From: Dictyoglomaceae bacterium
Lineage (GTDB): Bacteria > Dictyoglomota > Dictyoglomia > Dictyoglomales > Dictyoglomaceae
Direction of reading: 5' to 3'
Assembly (NCBI GenBank): GCA_028276205.1
Contig: JAPYWU010000046.1
Span: 1 to 9,371 of the forward strand
DNA: 9,371 nt
Made by a program: the position numbers and the translations under genes. The notes under the pieces were generated by a model. It was not told the origin of the DNA and searched no databases. It saw nothing but the letters and a program-made list of their open reading frames with translations. Positions 7,059 through 9,371 of this stretch are shown here, one piece after another (the first letter of the stretch is position 1; each line of letters starts with the position of its first letter).

Positions 7059-7389
7059 AAAGGATAAAAAGAAAAGAAATCCTACAAATACAATACTTTT
7101 AGTTCTTTTTCTTCTATATCTAAGCCCATCCATATATATGGGGATTAGAGATTATATTACTTATTCTCAAAAACTAAAGGAACTATATCAAAGAAAATCA
7201 GTTCTCGAAAAAAAAGTTAAAGAATTAAGAGAAATAGCCTACAATACAGATGATCCATATATTATAGAGAAAATTGCAAGGGAAAAACTTTTTATGGCAA
7301 AACCTAATGAAGAGCCAATCCTAATAATTGAGAAAAAAGAAGAAGAAAAAAATCTTTGGGATAAAATAATAGGTCTTTTTAAAAAGTAG
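7036..7389 (+). CDS. FtsB/DivIC-like septum formation initiator
   Basis: This 117-residue bitopic membrane protein has a short basic cytoplasmic N-terminus (KKDKKKR, 8-14), one membrane helix (about 18-36), then a heptad-like coiled coil (about 43-68). The family signature DDPYIIEKIAREKLFMAKPNE follows at about 72-92, matching the conserved DPxxIExxARexLgxxxPgE of DivIC/FtsB proteins. Members pair with FtsL and bridge early and late divisome proteins at the septum. A charged tail (99-117) ending LWDKIIGLFKK could form a short amphipathic helix and is longer than in minimal FtsB. Being fused by overlap to pyruvate kinase puts division and glycolytic genes in the same transcript. It is the last gene before a new promoter. 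Confidence in family is high; which of FtsB or DivIC it acts as is not decided. Confidence 0.88.
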   Translation: MGWQEYLKKDKKKRNPTNTILLVLFLLYLSPSIYMGIRDYITYSQKLKELYQRKSVLEKKVKELREIAYNTDDPYIIEKIAREKLFMAKPNEEPILIIEKKEEEKNLWDKIIGLFKK

Positions 7390-7394
7390 TATTT

Positions 7395-7407
7395 TGATAT
7401 AATATCA
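7395..7407 (+). promoter_or_regulatory. Extended -10 promoter for mini-gene and radical SAM gene
   Basis: TGATATAAT (7395-7403) is a perfect extended -10. It is also the left part of a 13-base palindrome, TGATAT-A-ATATCA (7395-7407). The -35 position, 17 bases upstream, is only T-rich. Transcription from about 7410 gives a leader of about 34 bases with AGGGGTGA (7431-7438) before the mini-gene ATG. No clear terminator lies between the septum gene stop and this site, so read-through is also possible. Confidence 0.6.
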
Positions 7408-7443
7408 TTTGATAAAAATTAATTTATAGCAGGGGTGAAAGAA

Positions 7444-7551
7444 ATGGGAAAACAGTGGAGAGTAATACTTAAGAGAAGAAGAAGAAAGGCAAGAGAAAAA
7501 AGGAGAAAAGAAAGACTAAAGCTACTTTTAAAAGAGCTTAAAAAAGCTTAA
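7444..7551 (+). CDS. 35-aa highly basic mini-protein, function unknown
   Basis: This is a short but convincing gene: ATG at 7444, 35 codons, TAA at 7549-7551. A good SD (AGGGGTGA, 7431-7438) and an extended -10 precede it. The product starts MGKQWRVILKRRRR, continues with alternating Lys/Arg/Glu, and ends with a Leu-rich amphipathic stretch (LKLLLKELKKA). By my count 18 of 35 residues are Lys or Arg and only 3 are acidic. It is likely one long helix that binds RNA or DNA. It resembles small ribosome-associated basic proteins and arginine-rich RNA-binding peptides in composition only; I do not recognise a family. It lies 43 bases upstream of the radical SAM gene and probably shares its transcript. 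Confidence 0.6.
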   Translation: MGKQWRVILKRRRRKAREKRRKERLKLLLKELKKA

Positions 7552-7569
7552 TTGATATTTTTTATTTTA

Positions 7570-7662
7570 AAAAAGGACCCTCATAGGTGATAAGATGCAC
7601 ATAAGTGATAAAGTCGAAATATTGGCAGAATCAGCGAAATTCGATCTATGTGGGTCCTTTTT
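7570..7662 (+). promoter_or_regulatory. Long-range stem enclosing the radical SAM start codon, with terminator-like 3' end
   Basis: AAAAAGGACCC (7570-7580) pairs perfectly with GGGTCCTTTTT (7652-7662). After a T-T mismatch the helix resumes with CATAGGT (7582-7588) against ATCTATG (7644-7650), including one G-U pair: 18 pairs in all. The inner helix contains most of the SD AGGTGA (7585-7590), and the loop of about 55 bases holds the ATG at 7595. The 3' arm falls in codons 18-23 and ends in five T. The structure would hide the SD and could terminate transcription unless ribosomes engage first. It could instead be the mini-gene's terminator. Confidence 0.5.
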
Positions 7663-8731
7663 GTGTTCTCAAGAAGCTATAAAAAGAAAACCATCTATAA
7701 GTGGTTGGATTTATCCCACAGTCCTTCCTGATGGAAAAACAGTGAGACTTTTAAAAATTTTACTCTCAAATGATTGTATTCATAACTGTTACTATTGTGC
7801 TAATAGAGCTAATAGACCATTTCAAAGAGTAACTCTTACAGCAGACGAGCTTGTCAAATTATTCTTAGAACTTTATAGAAAAAATTTAGTAGATGGATTA
7901 TTTCTAAGTTCTGCAATAACTAAATCACCTAAATATACTATGGAACAAATGCTAAAATCGGTAGAAATACTAAGAGAAGTCTATAAGTTTAAAGGATATA
8001 TTCATTTAAAAATACTACCAGAATCCTCCTTAGATTATATAGAGACCGCTATAAGATATGCAGATCGAATCTCTATAAATTTGGAAGCCCCATCAGAAAA
8101 ATACTTAAAAGAAATTGCTCCTGAAAAAAATTTTAATTTTCTTCTACAAAAATTAGAAACTTTAAAAGAACTATATAAAAAGGGTTTAAGAACAAAAGCA
8201 GGTATAACAACTCAATTTGTAGTTGGTGCTTCACAAGAAAGGGATAAAGAAATTCTTAATCTTACCTTCAACCTCTATAAAAATTATCATTTATCAAGAG
8301 CCTATTTTAGCGCTTTTCAGCCTATTCCCCTTACTCCCTTATCCGATCTTCCACCTACCTCTACTTGGAGAGAAGTAAGACTATATGAAGCCGATTTTCT
8401 AATAAGAAAATATGCCTTCAACATAGAAGAACTTGTGTTTAACGAGAATGGGAATTTACCTGCAGATGAAGATCCTAAAACAGTATGGGCCAAAAATCAT
8501 CCAGAATTCTTCCCTATAGAGATAAACTCTGCCTCGTATGATAAACTCATAAGAATTCCGGGGATAGGTCCAGTATTTGCTTCAAGGATAATCAAAGCAA
8601 GAAGAGAAAATAAGATAAAAGATCTGAAAGATTTAAAGAAAATAGGTATTCCAATAGAAAAGTGTAAAAATTTCATTCTTATAAATGGGAAAAGCCCTTC
8701 CTCTTCTAAAAATCAACTTACTCTTTTCTGA
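7595..8731 (+). CDS. Putative DNA modification/repair radical SAM protein with HhH domain
   Basis: This 378-residue cytoplasmic protein has the radical SAM cluster motif CIHNCYYC (61-68; C61, C65, C68), binding a 4Fe-4S cluster that cleaves S-adenosylmethionine. The N-terminal KVEILAESAKFDLCGS (6-21), the HLKILPESS region (137-145) and the C-terminal helix-hairpin-helix (about 309-352, with IPGIGPVFASRIIKAR) match the family named putative DNA modification/repair radical SAM protein, often linked with an uracil-DNA-glycosylase-type partner. Its reaction is unknown to me. Two extra cysteines (C19, C24) lie near the N-terminus. The last residues are QLTLF, like the sliding-clamp binding pentapeptide. 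AGGTGA (7585-7590) supports the ATG at 7595. No partner gene lies next to it; the neighbours are the mini-gene and a convergent glycosidase. Its last codons overlap a terminator. Confidence 0.88.
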   Translation: MHISDKVEILAESAKFDLCGSFLCSQEAIKRKPSISGWIYPTVLPDGKTVRLLKILLSNDCIHNCYYCANRANRPFQRVTLTADELVKLFLELYRKNLVDGLFLSSAITKSPKYTMEQMLKSVEILREVYKFKGYIHLKILPESSLDYIETAIRYADRISINLEAPSEKYLKEIAPEKNFNFLLQKLETLKELYKKGLRTKAGITTQFVVGASQERDKEILNLTFNLYKNYHLSRAYFSAFQPIPLTPLSDLPPTSTWREVRLYEADFLIRKYAFNIEELVFNENGNLPADEDPKTVWAKNHPEFFPIEINSASYDKLIRIPGIGPVFASRIIKARRENKIKDLKDLKKIGIPIEKCKNFILINGKSPSSSKNQLTLF

Positions 8732-8743
8732 GGAAGGGCTTTT
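8690..8743. terminator. Strong bidirectional terminator between convergent genes
   Basis: AAAAGCCCTTCCTC (8690-8703) and GAGGAAGGGCTTTT (8730-8743) form a perfect 14-bp stem with a 26-base loop. The flanking A4/T4 makes a terminator-like T run on both strands, serving the radical SAM gene rightward and the glycosidase leftward. The radical SAM stop codon (8729-8731) lies at the loop/3'-arm border, so the 5' arm and loop are coding. Confidence 0.85.
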
Positions 8744-8749
8744 AAACTT

Positions 8750-9371
8750 CTAATCTTCTAATCCATTTCGCTCAATTACCTTTTTATAAAAATAGGCACT
8801 TTCTTTTAATATTCTCTCCTGAGTTTCATAATTAACATATATAATCCCAAATCTTTTACTAAATCCATGCGCCCATTCAAAATTATCCATTAAAGACCAT
8901 ACAAAGTATCCTCTTAGATCTACACCATCTCTGATAGCGAAATAAGCCCTTTTAATATGCTCTTTCAAATAATTAACTCTCTTAATATCTTTAACCTTAC
9001 CATCTTCCAAGATATCATCAAAGGCTGCCCCATTTTCAGTAATATAAATTGGAATTTTATAACTGGTATATAGTTGAACTAAAATATCATAAAGCCCATC
9101 AGGATAAATTTCCCAATTCATAGCAGTAACTTCACCATTACCTTGTACCCTACTTATTCCTATATAAGGATCCTCAGGATTTGCTTTTACAATACTCCTT
9201 GTATAGTAATTAATCCCAATAAAATCTATGGGCTGAGATATAAGATCAAAATCTCTTTCTTCAAATTTAAAAACCCAAGGTGTTTTTTCTAAAACTTTCC
9301 AAGCACTTTCAGGATAGGTTTTTCTAAAAATGGGATCTAAAAACCATCTGTTTGAAAAAGCATCCTGTCTT
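8750..9371 (-). CDS. Glycoside hydrolase family 1 beta-glucosidase, C-terminal part (cut by window edge)
   Basis: The frame stays open from the right edge to the TAG at 8750, giving about 206 residues, roughly the C-terminal half of a typical 440-450-residue GH1 enzyme. Visible family features are NRWFLDP near the start, DFIGINYY, NWEIYPDGLYDIL, and YITENGAAFDD with the catalytic nucleophile Glu (codon 9037-9035). They continue with RGYFVWSLMDNFEWAHG and SKRFGIIYVNYETQ near the end. The acid/base NEP motif lies outside the window. The enzyme should hydrolyse cellobiose and other beta-glucosides or galactosides, probably in the cytoplasm since no signal peptide can be assessed here. A Met at 9121 lies inside the domain and is not the start. 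It is convergent with the radical SAM gene and shares its terminator. Confidence 0.94.
   Translation of the reverse strand, partial: RQDAFSNRWFLDPIFRKTYPESAWKVLEKTPWVFKFEERDFDLISQPIDFIGINYYTRSIVKANPEDPYIGISRVQGNGEVTAMNWEIYPDGLYDILVQLYTSYKIPIYITENGAAFDDILEDGKVKDIKRVNYLKEHIKRAYFAIRDGVDLRGYFVWSLMDNFEWAHGFSKRFGIIYVNYETQERILKESAYFYKKVIERNGLED

Noticed and set aside
7533..7562. Intrinsic terminator right after the mini-gene (AGCTT / AAGCT and later T run)
   Set aside because: The stem is only 5 bp and A/T-rich, and the T run is several bases away, so it is too weak to call.
9119..9121. Start of the glycosidase at the Met codon at 9121
   Set aside because: The reading frame continues upstream to the window edge with clear GH1 sequence (NRWFLDP, DFIGINYY), so this Met is internal.

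Overview
The window is A/T-rich bacterial DNA with tightly packed genes, overlapping reading frames, several TTG and GTG starts and strong Shine-Dalgarno (SD) sites. Lys/Glu/Ile-rich proteins, a family 1 beta-glucosidase and an FtsB/DivIC-type division protein beside pyruvate kinase suggest a thermophilic, saccharolytic anaerobe. Dictyoglomus is my best guess, with Thermotogales or thermophilic Clostridia as alternatives. This is inference from composition and gene style, not from a database match.

Layout, left to right. At the left edge is the 5' end of a minus-strand gene, probably ornithine carbamoyltransferase. A short divergent promoter region (about 57-166) holds a perfect 8-bp inverted repeat and an extended -10 lying almost on the next start codon. 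Seven plus-strand genes then run to 7389 almost without gaps: an MFS transporter, an AEC-family transporter, a DUF401 membrane protein, a secreted 5'-nucleotidase/UDP-sugar hydrolase, a small 79-aa beta-grasp-like protein, pyruvate kinase and an FtsB/DivIC-like septum protein. A second extended -10 promoter lies at the end of the DUF401 gene and probably gives the nucleotidase-to-septum-protein block its own transcription. A third promoter at about 7395-7403 drives a 35-codon, very basic mini-gene and a radical SAM protein of the putative DNA modification/repair family. The window ends with a convergent family 1 glycosidase, cut by the right edge. A strong bidirectional terminator covers the end of the radical SAM gene.

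How it may work together. The first block looks like membrane transport plus extracellular nucleotide or sugar-nucleotide hydrolysis, joined to glycolysis and cell division, probably by operon growth rather than one pathway. The most unusual parts are regulatory. An 18-bp interrupted stem brackets the start of the radical SAM gene, hides its SD and ends in a terminator-like T run. A GC-rich 11-bp hairpin sits inside the small ORF before pyruvate kinase. The radical SAM protein ends in QLTLF, a near-consensus sliding-clamp binding motif, which fits a repair or modification role at replicating DNA.
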